From an uncultured bacterium (GTDB lineage Bacteria; Elusimicrobiota; Elusimicrobia; Elusimicrobiales; Elusimicrobiaceae), in the NCBI GenBank assembly GCA_949291545.1, contig CASEWB010000006.1:1-64000 (forward strand): a DNA stretch of 64,000 nt. The letters are read 5' to 3'. This document shows positions 42,456 through 50,454 of the stretch, piece by piece. Made by a program: the position numbers and the translations under genes. How positions within the stretch are numbered: the first letter of the stretch is position 1; the number at the start of each line of letters is the position of its first letter. The notes below the pieces were generated by a model, which saw only the letters and a list, made by a program, of their open reading frames with translations, did no database searches and was not told the DNA's origin.

Positions 42456-43706
42456 CTAGCCGATGCGTATGCCCTGCGGGTTGCCCGGCAAATCCACCGG
42501 ACGGGCCACAGGCTGCGGGGCGCGGCGGGAATAGATTTTGTCCACAATCACGCTGATGGCCCCGTCCCCGGTAACGTTGCACGCCGTACCGAAGGAGTCC
42601 ATCGCAATATACAGGGCAATCATTAGCCCCAGCTCGGCCTCGCCAAAGCCCAGCATACTCTGCAAAATGCCCAGCGCGGCCATAATCGCCCCGCCCGGCA
42701 CGCCCGGCGCGGCCACCATTGTCACCCCCAGCATGCAGATAAATCCCGCAAACTGGGCAAACGGCATATTCGTACCGCTCATTACTAAAATAGCCAATGC
42801 ACAGGCCACGATTTTCATTGTACTGCCGGACAAGTGAATGGTTGCACACAGCGGCACCACAAAGCCGGCCACCTCTTCGCGCACGCCCAGCTTGACGGTT
42901 TGCTTGAGCGTAACGGGAATGGTGGCGGCAGAGGACTGCGTGCCCAGCGCCGTCATATACGCGACCAACATCGTTTTAAGCATCGGGAACGGATTTCTCC
43001 GCGCCACCACGCCGGCCGCCGTAAACTGCAGCACCAACATCACGGCCGTGATAGCAAAAATCAGCACGATAATTTTGGCAAATACGCCCAGCACCGCCAC
43101 CACTTGGCCGGATACCGTCATATTTAAAAATATACCGAAAATGTAATAAGGAAGCAGCGGGATAATCACGCGCGCGATGACGCGGTCAATAATATCGCGG
43201 AAGTCCCACATAATGCCTTTCAAGCGGCTGCCTTGGATAACTGCCATTCCCAACCCCAGCGTAAACGCCAGCACCAGGGCCGTCATCACATCCATCAAAG
43301 GCGGCATAGCAACGGTAAAATATGGTTTTAACTCTGCCGCCGCGGCAAATTGCGCCGTTTTGGCAGACACATCTAACAAATACGGATAACTGGCCTTGGC
43401 CACCGCATAGCTAAAAAAACCCGAAGCCAGCGTAAACCCATACGCCAGCACCGTAGTGATAAAAAGCAATTTGCCCGCACTGCGGCCCAATTCGGCAATT
43501 CCGGGCGCCACCAGCCCCACAATCAACAAGGGGATAATAAAACCCAAAAAGTTACCGAAAAGCCCATTAAACGTAAGCGCCACGCGCACCAGCCAGTCGG
43601 GGAAGAACAGCCCGCATACAATACCCAGCGCAATGGCACAAATTACGCCCGGCAGCAGGCCCCATTTTAATTTGATATGTAGTTTTCTTTTTCGCAGTTT
43701 TAACAT
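42456..43706 (-). CDS. Dicarboxylate/amino acid:cation symporter (DAACS family)
   Basis: 416 residues from the ATG at 43704-43706 (GAGAG upstream); the frame extends further but without signals. Eight or more membrane segments, with family blocks SSAATIPVTLKQ (the Ser-rich HP1 loop) and, near the C-terminus, VPGGAIMAALGI and MDSFGTACNVTGDGA. GltP/DctA/SstT relatives take up glutamate, aspartate, serine or C4-dicarboxylates with Na+ or H+. Substrate uncertain. Single-gene unit. Confidence 0.88.
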   Translation of the reverse strand: MLKLRKRKLHIKLKWGLLPGVICAIALGIVCGLFFPDWLVRVALTFNGLFGNFLGFIIPLLIVGLVAPGIAELGRSAGKLLFITTVLAYGFTLASGFFSYAVAKASYPYLLDVSAKTAQFAAAAELKPYFTVAMPPLMDVMTALVLAFTLGLGMAVIQGSRLKGIMWDFRDIIDRVIARVIIPLLPYYIFGIFLNMTVSGQVVAVLGVFAKIIVLIFAITAVMLVLQFTAAGVVARRNPFPMLKTMLVAYMTALGTQSSAATIPVTLKQTVKLGVREEVAGFVVPLCATIHLSGSTMKIVACALAILVMSGTNMPFAQFAGFICMLGVTMVAAPGVPGGAIMAALGILQSMLGFGEAELGLMIALYIAMDSFGTACNVTGDGAISVIVDKIYSRRAPQPVARPVDLPGNPQGIRIG

Positions 43707-43822
43707 AACACTCTCTTTCGGGTCAACTTTTTTATTATACGAAATTGTCGTTGCAAGCAAAGGATTTTTTCGCTTTGGGGGGCAGTTGGCGCCTTTCGCA
43801 CGGATTTTGCTACAATAGCCCT

Positions 43823-44404
43823 ATGCAAGTAAAAATCAACATTGACGGCGGCTCCCGCGGGAACCCCGGGCCGGGAGCGGCGGCCTACATTATCTGCTCT
43901 ATGGACGGCAAAATTCTAGCGCAGGAAGGGCATTTTATGCCCCACTGCACCAATAACCAAGCCGAATATACTGCTTTAAAATTGGCGCTTATTAAAGCCA
44001 AAGAACTGGGCGCCGCGGAATTATTTATCCAGTCGGACTCGCAACTGCTGGTCAAGCAGTATTTGGGCGAATACAAAATAAAAAATCCCGATTTAGCCGC
44101 CCGTATGCTATATATCCGGCGGTTGGCTGCCGGATTTACCATTCATATAGAGCACGTTTTGCGCCACCTCAACAAAGCACCCGATGCCCTGGCCAACAAA
44201 GCTATGGATGCCAAACAATCCGTCGGTTTCAACCCGATTATCAACCTGCCGCCCGAACCGGACGGCCAGGCTCCTGCCGCTGCGGAAAATATGGTAAACG
44301 GGGTGGAAGTAAAACCCGTAGTGCGCACGCACCCCACGGCAAAAACCGCTGCCCAAAAAACGCCTAAAAAGCCCCAACAGCCGGATTTATTCGGCGATTT
44401 ATAA
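43823..44404 (+). CDS. rnhA: RNase HI-like protein with C-terminal clamp-type motif
   Basis: 193 residues from ATG 43823. The RNase H fold covers residues 1-135: NIDGGSRGNPGPGAAAY (first Asp), NNQAEYTALKLAL (Glu), IQSDSQLLVKQY (Asp) and HLNKAPDALANKAMD (last Asp). A Pro/Ala-rich extension follows and ends QQPDLFGDL, matching the beta-clamp binding consensus Q-x-(S/D)-L-F. TACAAT at 43811-43816, preceded by TGC, lies six bases before the ATG: probably leaderless. It cleaves RNA in RNA-DNA hybrids. Confidence 0.9.
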   Translation: MQVKINIDGGSRGNPGPGAAAYIICSMDGKILAQEGHFMPHCTNNQAEYTALKLALIKAKELGAAELFIQSDSQLLVKQYLGEYKIKNPDLAARMLYIRRLAAGFTIHIEHVLRHLNKAPDALANKAMDAKQSVGFNPIINLPPEPDGQAPAAAENMVNGVEVKPVVRTHPTAKTAAQKTPKKPQQPDLFGDL

Positions 44405-44414
44405 GCATTTTTGC

Positions 44415-44420
44415 TACAAT
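44415..44420 (+). promoter_or_regulatory. -10 box of rnpB
   Basis: TGCTACAAT, an extended -10 identical to the one before rnhA, lies six bases upstream of the predicted 5' end of RNase P RNA. No good -35. Confidence 0.6.
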
Positions 44421-44425
44421 ATGTT

Positions 44426-44763
44426 GGGCAGCCCAGATAACCGCTCCCGGCCAATTCCGGCTTAGGGGGAGGAACTTCCGGACTCCACAGGGCAGTGCGC
44501 CGCCCGAAAGGACGGGACGGCGGGGCGATATCACCCCGCTGGACGGAAAGTGCAACAGAAAATAAACCGCCCGCAAGGGTAAGGGTGAAATGGTGCGGCA
44601 AGAGCGCACCGCGCATTTAGCAATGAATGCGGCAAGGCAAACCCCGCACGGAGCAAGGCCAAACCGGTCCACACGCGGCCCGCGTTCGCGACCAAGTAGG
44701 CCGCTAAGAGTAATGGTTATCCCAACCCGCAAGGGTTGACAGAATCCGGGGTATCGGCTGCCC
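44426..44763 (+). ncRNA. rnpB: RNase P RNA, bacterial type A
   Basis: About 338 nt. The 5' GGGCAGCC pairs with 3' GGCTGCCC (P1). Conserved regions are visible: GAGGAACTTCCGGACTCC and ACAGGGCAG (CR I), GAAAGTGCAACAGAAA, GGTAAGGGTGAAATGGTGCG, AAGGCAAACCCC and the 3' ACAGAATCCGGGGTATCG (CR V). It is the catalytic subunit that matures tRNA 5' ends. It lies directly after rnhA and is followed by a terminator. Confidence 0.95.
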
Positions 44764-44770
44764 CCTTTTT

Positions 44771-44795
44771 ATCCGCCTGATTAGGCGGATTTTTA
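44771..44795 (+). terminator. Terminator after rnpB
   Basis: ATCCGCCT (44771-44778) and AGGCGGAT (44783-44790), loop GATT, then T run. Confidence 0.9.
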
Positions 44796-44814
44796 TTTCC
44801 CGTTTGTTTAGCGT

Positions 44815-44842
44815 AAAAAACCCGCTTATACAGCGGGCTTTT
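44815..44842 (-). terminator. Terminator of the rsmI-tsaC-kinase operon
   Basis: CCCGCT (44821-44826) and AGCGGG (44832-44837); A run before, so a T tract on the minus strand after the kinase stop at 44857. Confidence 0.82.
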
Positions 44843-44856
44843 TATTGTCTAGCAAA

Positions 44857-45942
44857 TCAAGCGGCTGGTTTATCCGGCCCGGGGGCAACTCCCCCCGCGT
44901 CCGGAGGAAGCGTTCCGTTCGAAGGGTTTAACGGAACAGCCGGCTGGGCAGCCCCCACATGCGGTGCTGCGGCTTTAGCCTCAACGGCCGGCTGCGCGGC
45001 CTGGAAACCATTAGGCTCCTGCGGAATGGTAAACCAAAAGACGGAACCTTGCCCCAGCCCGGGGCTTACCACGCCAATTTCTCCGCCATGGGCGTTGATA
45101 ATTTCCTGTGCGATGGATAACCCCAACCCCCACCCTTGTTTTTTAAGGGTGCGGTCGTTATCGGATTGGTGGAATTTTTGAAAAATTTTCCCCTTTTCGC
45201 CGTGCAGCAAACCCGGGCCGTTGTCGGCCACTTTAAAGGTCAATACGCCGTCCATTACATAGAACCGCGCTTCCACACAGCCGCCTTGGGGAGAAAATTT
45301 AATAGCATTTCCAATCAGGTTATTAATTACCTGCGAAATACGAAACCGGTCCGCTACGACTGTCACTTCGGCGGGATATTCACACTTTTGCAAAAAGATA
45401 CCTTTCTTTTGGGCGTTCACAGCCTGCAAGGTAATAACATCATTGAGCAAAGCATTAAAATTAAATGGCTGGGCGTCCATTTTAAACCGCCCGGACTCAA
45501 TCATGGAGATATCCATCAAATCCGCCATCAACATATTCATATTATCGGTGGCTTTTAAGATGTTATTTAAAGCCGTTTGGTCGTTATTGCCGCCGCCCTG
45601 GGGGTTATCCATCATAAGCACGGAGGTAAACCCTTGAATGGAGGAAAGCGGCTGGCGCAAATCGTGCGCCACGATAGACATAAACTTGGCACGGATTTCG
45701 TTCAAGCGGTTCAGTTCCTGGTTGGAAAGACGTAGTTTTTCCACCATGCTTTCCAGCACGTTTACTTTGCCGGACAGCTGCATTTGAAGCGTAGCAATTT
45801 GCTGCTGGTAATTATGTTCGGCCTTCATAATGGTACGTTTCATTTTTTTCAGCACGAACTTTTTAGTAATCCAATACGTCAAGAGCGACAACGACGCCGC
45901 CACCAACAACGAATACGATACAAAAACCTGCCAAAAGCTCAT
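44857..45942 (-). CDS. Sensor histidine kinase
   Basis: 361 residues. One N-terminal membrane segment (about 5-25), a coiled coil (about 35-80), then HisKA with the phospho-acceptor in MSIVAHDLRQPLSS (His near residue 93), and HATPase with N box NLIGNAIKFSPQGG, G1 VADNGPGL and G2 GWGLGLSIA. No periplasmic sensor domain, and the C-terminal 45 residues are Pro/Ala-rich and probably disordered. No response regulator gene is adjacent, so it is an orphan. AGGAGG precedes the start; tsaC lies eight bases upstream. Confidence 0.92.
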   Translation of the reverse strand: MSFWQVFVSYSLLVAASLSLLTYWITKKFVLKKMKRTIMKAEHNYQQQIATLQMQLSGKVNVLESMVEKLRLSNQELNRLNEIRAKFMSIVAHDLRQPLSSIQGFTSVLMMDNPQGGGNNDQTALNNILKATDNMNMLMADLMDISMIESGRFKMDAQPFNFNALLNDVITLQAVNAQKKGIFLQKCEYPAEVTVVADRFRISQVINNLIGNAIKFSPQGGCVEARFYVMDGVLTFKVADNGPGLLHGEKGKIFQKFHQSDNDRTLKKQGWGLGLSIAQEIINAHGGEIGVVSPGLGQGSVFWFTIPQEPNGFQAAQPAVEAKAAAPHVGAAQPAVPLNPSNGTLPPDAGGVAPGPDKPAA

Positions 45943-45950
45943 ACGTCCTC

Positions 45951-46592
45951 CTATTTGTTACACAGCGGCTCACCGAGGGTCTTTTCCAAGGCCGTGCGAG
46001 GAATGCCCCCCTCCCGCAGCAGCACGGCATGCGGGCCCGTTAAATCCACCACGCTGGAAGCCACCGGGCTTAAAGTCCCGCCCAAAAAAATAAAATCCAC
46101 TTTTCCTGCAAAAGTTTCTAACAAGGTTGCTTCGTCCGTTATTACCGGTTGCCCGTGCAGGTTGGCACTGGTGCAAGCCATAGGGTTCTGCATTTGCGCC
46201 AAGAGCCCGGTCAAAAACAAGTGTCCCGGCACGCGGATACCCAACCCGGCAAACCCGCGGGTGAGCGGTTTCCCCTCCACCGTCGGCGGTAAAATAGCGG
46301 TAAGCGCACCCGGCCAATAAGCACCGGCCAAGCGTTCCGCCGCAGGCGAAAATACGGCCACCCGGCGGGCCTGTTGGACGGTGCCTGTCAAAATCTGCAG
46401 CGGCGAAGTGGCAGGCCGCTCTTTAATGCGGTAAATTTCTTGAATGGATTTTTCGCAAAAGGCCCCCGTACCGATGCCGTACACGGTATCTGTAGGCAAA
46501 ACCGCCACGGCCCCTTCGTCCAAGGCGCGGGCCGCCTGTACCGCATCGGACGGCGTCATTTCCACGATTTTAAAAATATGGGTCCGGTTCAT
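45951..46592 (-). CDS. tsaC: Threonylcarbamoyl-AMP synthase (YrdC/Sua5)
   Basis: 213 residues. Sua5/YciO/YrdC domain: VLPTDTVYGIGTGAF, IKERPATSPLQIL and ACTSANLHGQPVI. It forms threonylcarbamoyl-AMP from Thr, bicarbonate and ATP, the first step of t6A37 in tRNA. Other t6A genes (tsaB, tsaE) are encoded at 54.5-55.7 kb; tsaD is not in this window. Its start overlaps the rsmI 3' end by 23 bases. The short form lacks the C-terminal Sua5 domain. Confidence 0.93.
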   Translation of the reverse strand: MNRTHIFKIVEMTPSDAVQAARALDEGAVAVLPTDTVYGIGTGAFCEKSIQEIYRIKERPATSPLQILTGTVQQARRVAVFSPAAERLAGAYWPGALTAILPPTVEGKPLTRGFAGLGIRVPGHLFLTGLLAQMQNPMACTSANLHGQPVITDEATLLETFAGKVDFIFLGGTLSPVASSVVDLTGPHAVLLREGGIPRTALEKTLGEPLCNK

Positions 46593-47280
46593 TTTCTTCC
46601 TCCCGCTCCGGTTCGGCCGGGCGGTCGATAATCAACACAAATTCGCCCTGCACTTTGTTTTTTTGCCCCAATTGCCGGGCTAATCCCGCGGCCGTACCGC
46701 GCAGCCATTCCTCGTACACTTTGGAAAGCTCCCGCGCCGCAATCACAGGCGTATCGTCCCCCAAGGTTTTGGCAATCAGTTCCAGCATTTTCACCACACG
46801 GTAAGGGGATTCGTACACCACCACCGGGTGATTAAGGCCGTAGGCCGCCGAAATTAATTTAGCGGCTTTGCCGGCTTTGCGCGGCAAAAAACCCAAAAAG
46901 GTAAATGCTCCGCCCGTAATGCCCGCCCCCGCCAAGGCACACGCCACCGCACTGGGCCCCGGCAAGGAAGATACCTTCACCCCCGCCGCCACGGCGGCTT
47001 TAACCAGCTTCCACCCTGGGTCGGAAATGCACGGGGTGCCGCAGTCGGATACTAAAGCGCACGTTTTGCCGCCCGTAAGCGCTTCCAGACAGCGGGCCAC
47101 GGAGCGGTCGTCATTTTCGTTATATCGATAAGTCGGTTTAGAAATGCCAAAATGCGAAAGTAAAATCTGGGTACGGCGTGTATCCTCGCACAAAACAGCG
47201 TCGGCGGTTTTGAGCACTTCCAAAGCGCGCAGGGTAATATCCTGCAAATTGCCGATAGGCGTGGGAACGATATAGAGCAT
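46570..47280 (-). CDS. rsmI: 16S rRNA (cytidine(1402)-2'-O)-methyltransferase
   Basis: 236 residues from the ATG at 47278-47280. Typical opening LYIVPTPIGNLQDITLRAL, then ADAVLCEDTRRTQILL and VSDCGTPCISDPG (tetrapyrrole-methylase-type fold). It methylates C1402 in the decoding centre. A TATACT box (47289-47294) lies eight bases before this ATG with no ribosome site, so probably leaderless. First gene of the operon rsmI-tsaC-kinase. Confidence 0.94.
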   Translation of the reverse strand: MLYIVPTPIGNLQDITLRALEVLKTADAVLCEDTRRTQILLSHFGISKPTYRYNENDDRSVARCLEALTGGKTCALVSDCGTPCISDPGWKLVKAAVAAGVKVSSLPGPSAVACALAGAGITGGAFTFLGFLPRKAGKAAKLISAAYGLNHPVVVYESPYRVVKMLELIAKTLGDDTPVIAARELSKVYEEWLRGTAAGLARQLGQKNKVQGEFVLIIDRPAEPEREEENEPDPYF

Positions 47281-47433
47281 ATAGTAAAAGTATATAAAAT
47301 AGCAAAGAAGCGCAACAGCCCATCTTGCCCAGCAAGCGGAATTTTGCAAAAAAACAACATAGAGTACAGGGTTATTTAGTAAAATAATAATTTATTATTT
47401 ATTTTAAAAAACACAGAGGAAATACGGAAAGAA

Positions 47434-48900
47434 ATGTCTAAAATTCTGTCCAAAATAAAACTCAATACGTTTGCCATTATTTTGTCTATCTTGGCAATCG
47501 TAGCCGCGCTGACGTGGGTTGTTCCCTCCGGCGCTTATGACAAAATGGACGTAGACGGCCGCCAGGTCGTCGTTGCCGGAACGTACCACCCCGTTGCGGC
47601 CAACCCTCAAGGGATATTTGATTTATTAAAAGCCCCCATTCAAGGGTTTTCCAACACGGCGGAAGTAATTGTATTTCTGCTTGTCATTGGCGGCGTACTG
47701 GCCGTAGTGGAAAAAACCGGCGCCATTGCCGCAGGCATTCAGGCTGCCAGTAATTTCTTTCAACGCAAACCTCATTTGCGCTTCTTGTTTATTCCGTTGG
47801 GGATTATCGTATTTTCGCTGTGCGGCGCTACCTTTGGTATGTGCGAAGAAGCGCTGATTTTTATCCCTATCTTTATCCCGCTGGCGCTTTCGCTGGGGTA
47901 CGACTCCGCCCTCGGCACCGCCATTCCGTTTATTGGCGCGGGCGTTGGGTTTGCCGCCGCGTTTACCAACCCCTTTACGGTAGGCATTGCACAAGGCATA
48001 GCGCAGGTGCCGCTCTACTCGGGCATTGGGTACCGGTTTATTATCTGGGTTATCTGCACCACCGTGGTTATCAGCTGGCTGGGCGTGTATGCGCGCAAAA
48101 TCCACAAGGATCCTACTAAAAGCTTAACCTACGAATTTGATATCGAAAAACGCAAAGAATTAAAACTAAATAAAGAAGAAACCCGTATGACCCGCCGCCA
48201 AAAATGGGTGTTGGCCGCGTTTGGGTTAGGGATGCTGACGCTGATTGCCGGCGTGCTCAAACCGCAGCTGTGCAGTATGATTAAAGGCCTGTGGGGAGTG
48301 GACTTGATGGAAATGCTGCACTTGGAAGAAAGCGGCTGGTATATCACGGAAATTGCCGCCCTGTTTTTGGGCGTAGGGTTTGTGTGCGGCTTCTTGGGCA
48401 AAATGAGCATGCAAAAATTTACGGACGCTTTCTTTGACGGCGTACGCGGTATGGCCGAAATTGCCATGCTGCTCTGCTTTGCACAGGCGATTGTGATTAT
48501 CGCCAATAACGGGCACATCTTGGATACGCTGCTTAACTGGATGTCCTCCGGCATCAGCAAGCTGCACCCGGTGTGCGCTTCGTGGGCGGCTATGATGCTG
48601 CAAACCGTGATTGATTTCTTTATTCCGTCGGGTTCCGGCAAAGCCGTGTTGACCATGCCCATTTTGGCCCCCTTGGCAGACTTAATTGGCATCACACGCC
48701 AAACAATGGTGCTGGCCTTCCAATTGGGCGGAAGCTGGATGAATATGATTATCCCGACGGACCCCGTCACCATTGCGGCCATTGGTTTTGCGCGCATTGC
48801 GTACCCCAAATGGCTTAAATGGATGCTACCGCTTTTGGTGGTAATGTATTTGCTGTCGTTTGTGCTGTTAATTCCGCCGTATTTGATGAAGTGGCAATAA
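47434..48900 (+). CDS. YfcC-family carrier (first of tandem pair)
   Basis: 488 residues, about 12 membrane segments. YfcC/DcuC-like features: ALTWVVPSGAYDK near the N-terminus, IFIPIFIPLALSLGYD, and VDFFIPSGSGKAVLTMPILA in place of the second re-entrant loop. Such carriers exchange C4-dicarboxylates or basic amino acids. AGAGGAAA precedes the start. A paralogue follows at 49017 under separate termination, so the pair arose by duplication and may differ in substrate. Confidence 0.85.
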   Translation: MSKILSKIKLNTFAIILSILAIVAALTWVVPSGAYDKMDVDGRQVVVAGTYHPVAANPQGIFDLLKAPIQGFSNTAEVIVFLLVIGGVLAVVEKTGAIAAGIQAASNFFQRKPHLRFLFIPLGIIVFSLCGATFGMCEEALIFIPIFIPLALSLGYDSALGTAIPFIGAGVGFAAAFTNPFTVGIAQGIAQVPLYSGIGYRFIIWVICTTVVISWLGVYARKIHKDPTKSLTYEFDIEKRKELKLNKEETRMTRRQKWVLAAFGLGMLTLIAGVLKPQLCSMIKGLWGVDLMEMLHLEESGWYITEIAALFLGVGFVCGFLGKMSMQKFTDAFFDGVRGMAEIAMLLCFAQAIVIIANNGHILDTLLNWMSSGISKLHPVCASWAAMMLQTVIDFFIPSGSGKAVLTMPILAPLADLIGITRQTMVLAFQLGGSWMNMIIPTDPVTIAAIGFARIAYPKWLKWMLPLLVVMYLLSFVLLIPPYLMKWQ

Positions 48901-48907
48901 TTTTTTG

Positions 48908-48963
48908 CGTCCCGCCGCATTTTTGGGCAGAAAAGCCCTTGTTTGAGCCGGCGGGACGTTTTT
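48908..48963 (+). terminator. Terminator between the two YfcC genes
   Basis: CGTCCCGCCG (48908-48917) pairs with CGGCGGGACG (48949-48958) around an inner GGGC/GCCC hairpin, then five T. Confidence 0.88.
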
Positions 48964-49016
48964 ATGCATAACTTGCAAAAATAATGCTGTACTAATAAAG
49001 AGGAAAACAAAATTAA

Positions 49017-50411
49017 ATGAAAAAGATGTTGTGCAACACCTATTTTTTGGTGTTCTCCATTATGGTGTTCGTGGCCGCGCTGACGTGGTTCGTCCCCTCC
49101 GGCCAATATGACCGGGTAGAACAAGACGGCCGCACCTATGCGGTAGCCGGTTCCTACCATAGCGTGGACAGAGCCCCCCAAGGCATTGGGGACATCTTGT
49201 CCGCCCCCGTAGAAGGTTTCACCCAATGTGCGGAAATTATCGCGTTCATTTTGGTAGTGGGCGCGCTGTTTACGATTATTGAACGCACGGGCGCCATTAA
49301 TACGATGATAAAGAAAGTCAGTTTCTTTTTTGCCAACAAACCCCGCTACAAGAAATTTTTTATTCCCGTATGTATGTTCTTGTTCTCGCTGTGCGGGGCG
49401 ATGTTTGGTATGGAAGAAGAAACGCTGATTTTTATCCCCATTTTCATTCCGCTGGCCCTTTCGTTAGGGTATGACACGGTAATCGGTATGTCCATTCCGT
49501 TCATTGGCGCGTTTACGGGGTTTTCGTCTGCGTTTGTCAATCCGTTCACGGTAGGGATTGCGCAAACCATCGCCCAGCTGCCTATGTATTCCGGCTGGCA
49601 ATACCGCTTGGTAATTTGGTTTATTTTCACTTCCGTCGTGGCGGGGTTTTTTACCTGGTACGGCGAACGCGTGCGCAAAAACCCCACCAAAAGTTTAACC
49701 TATAAAATGGACTTGGAAAAACGCGCCGAACTGAATGTAATTAATGATGTGGTCGTGGACCAATCCTTCCGCTTGACCCGGGCGCATAAGTTGGTGATTG
49801 CCTCGTTCTTGCTGGGGATGTTCGTTCTGTTTTATGGCGTAATCCGCTATCAGTGGTACATGATTGAAATCGCCGCGGTGTTTTTGGGCGTTTCCATTGC
49901 GAGCGCCTACTTCGGCAAATTAACGCTGGACCAAACCACCGATGCGATTATCGACGGAGCCAAATCCATGATTAGCGTGTGTATTCTGATGGCCCTGGCG
50001 CGCTCCATTGTGATTGTAGCCACCAACGGGCACATTTTAGATACGTTCCTGCACGCTATGACCAAAAGCGTCGGCGGGCTGCACCCGATTTTGGCCTCGC
50101 AGGCGATGTTCGTCATTCAGACGATTTTAAACTTCTTTATCGCCTCCGGTTCCGGCCAAGCCGTGCTGACCATGCCCATCATGGTTCCGCTGGGGGATTT
50201 GGTCAACGTATCGCGCCAAACGGTTATTTTGGCCTATCAGTTTGGGGAAGGCTGGGGGAACCCGATTATTCCCACCGCCCCGGTTACCATGGGGGCGCTG
50301 GCCTTGGCCGGGATATCGTACCCCATGTGGGTAAAGTGGTTCTTAAAGCTGGAAGTTATTTTAGTGGTGCTCTCCCTGCTGCTACTGATACCTGCATATT
50401 TTATTTGGTAA
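49017..50411 (+). CDS. YfcC-family carrier (second of tandem pair)
   Basis: 464 residues, same layout as the 47434 gene: ALTWFVPSGQYDRVEQDG, EETLIFIPIFIPLALS, and NFFIASGSGQAVLTMPIMVP. It lacks about 25 residues of the central cytoplasmic loop of its neighbour. AAAGAGGAAA precedes the start. Substrate unknown; divergent residues in the second loop (IASGSGQ instead of IPSGSGK) hint at different specificity. Confidence 0.85.
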   Translation: MKKMLCNTYFLVFSIMVFVAALTWFVPSGQYDRVEQDGRTYAVAGSYHSVDRAPQGIGDILSAPVEGFTQCAEIIAFILVVGALFTIIERTGAINTMIKKVSFFFANKPRYKKFFIPVCMFLFSLCGAMFGMEEETLIFIPIFIPLALSLGYDTVIGMSIPFIGAFTGFSSAFVNPFTVGIAQTIAQLPMYSGWQYRLVIWFIFTSVVAGFFTWYGERVRKNPTKSLTYKMDLEKRAELNVINDVVVDQSFRLTRAHKLVIASFLLGMFVLFYGVIRYQWYMIEIAAVFLGVSIASAYFGKLTLDQTTDAIIDGAKSMISVCILMALARSIVIVATNGHILDTFLHAMTKSVGGLHPILASQAMFVIQTILNFFIASGSGQAVLTMPIMVPLGDLVNVSRQTVILAYQFGEGWGNPIIPTAPVTMGALALAGISYPMWVKWFLKLEVILVVLSLLLLIPAYFIW

Positions 50412-50420
50412 AATAAACCT

Positions 50421-50449
50421 AAGCCCCTTGGCCAGCCAAGGGGCTTTTT
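50421..50449 (+). terminator. Terminator after the second YfcC gene
   Basis: AAGCCCCTTGG (50421-50431) with CCAAGGGGCTT (50436-50446) and a T run, only six bases before the next start codon. Confidence 0.9.
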
Positions 50450-50454
50450 AGAAT

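Noticed and set aside
50412-50454. Thiamine (TPP) riboswitch before the SSS-thiN pair
   Set aside because: The gap is 43 bases and filled by the upstream terminator; no TPP aptamer motif.
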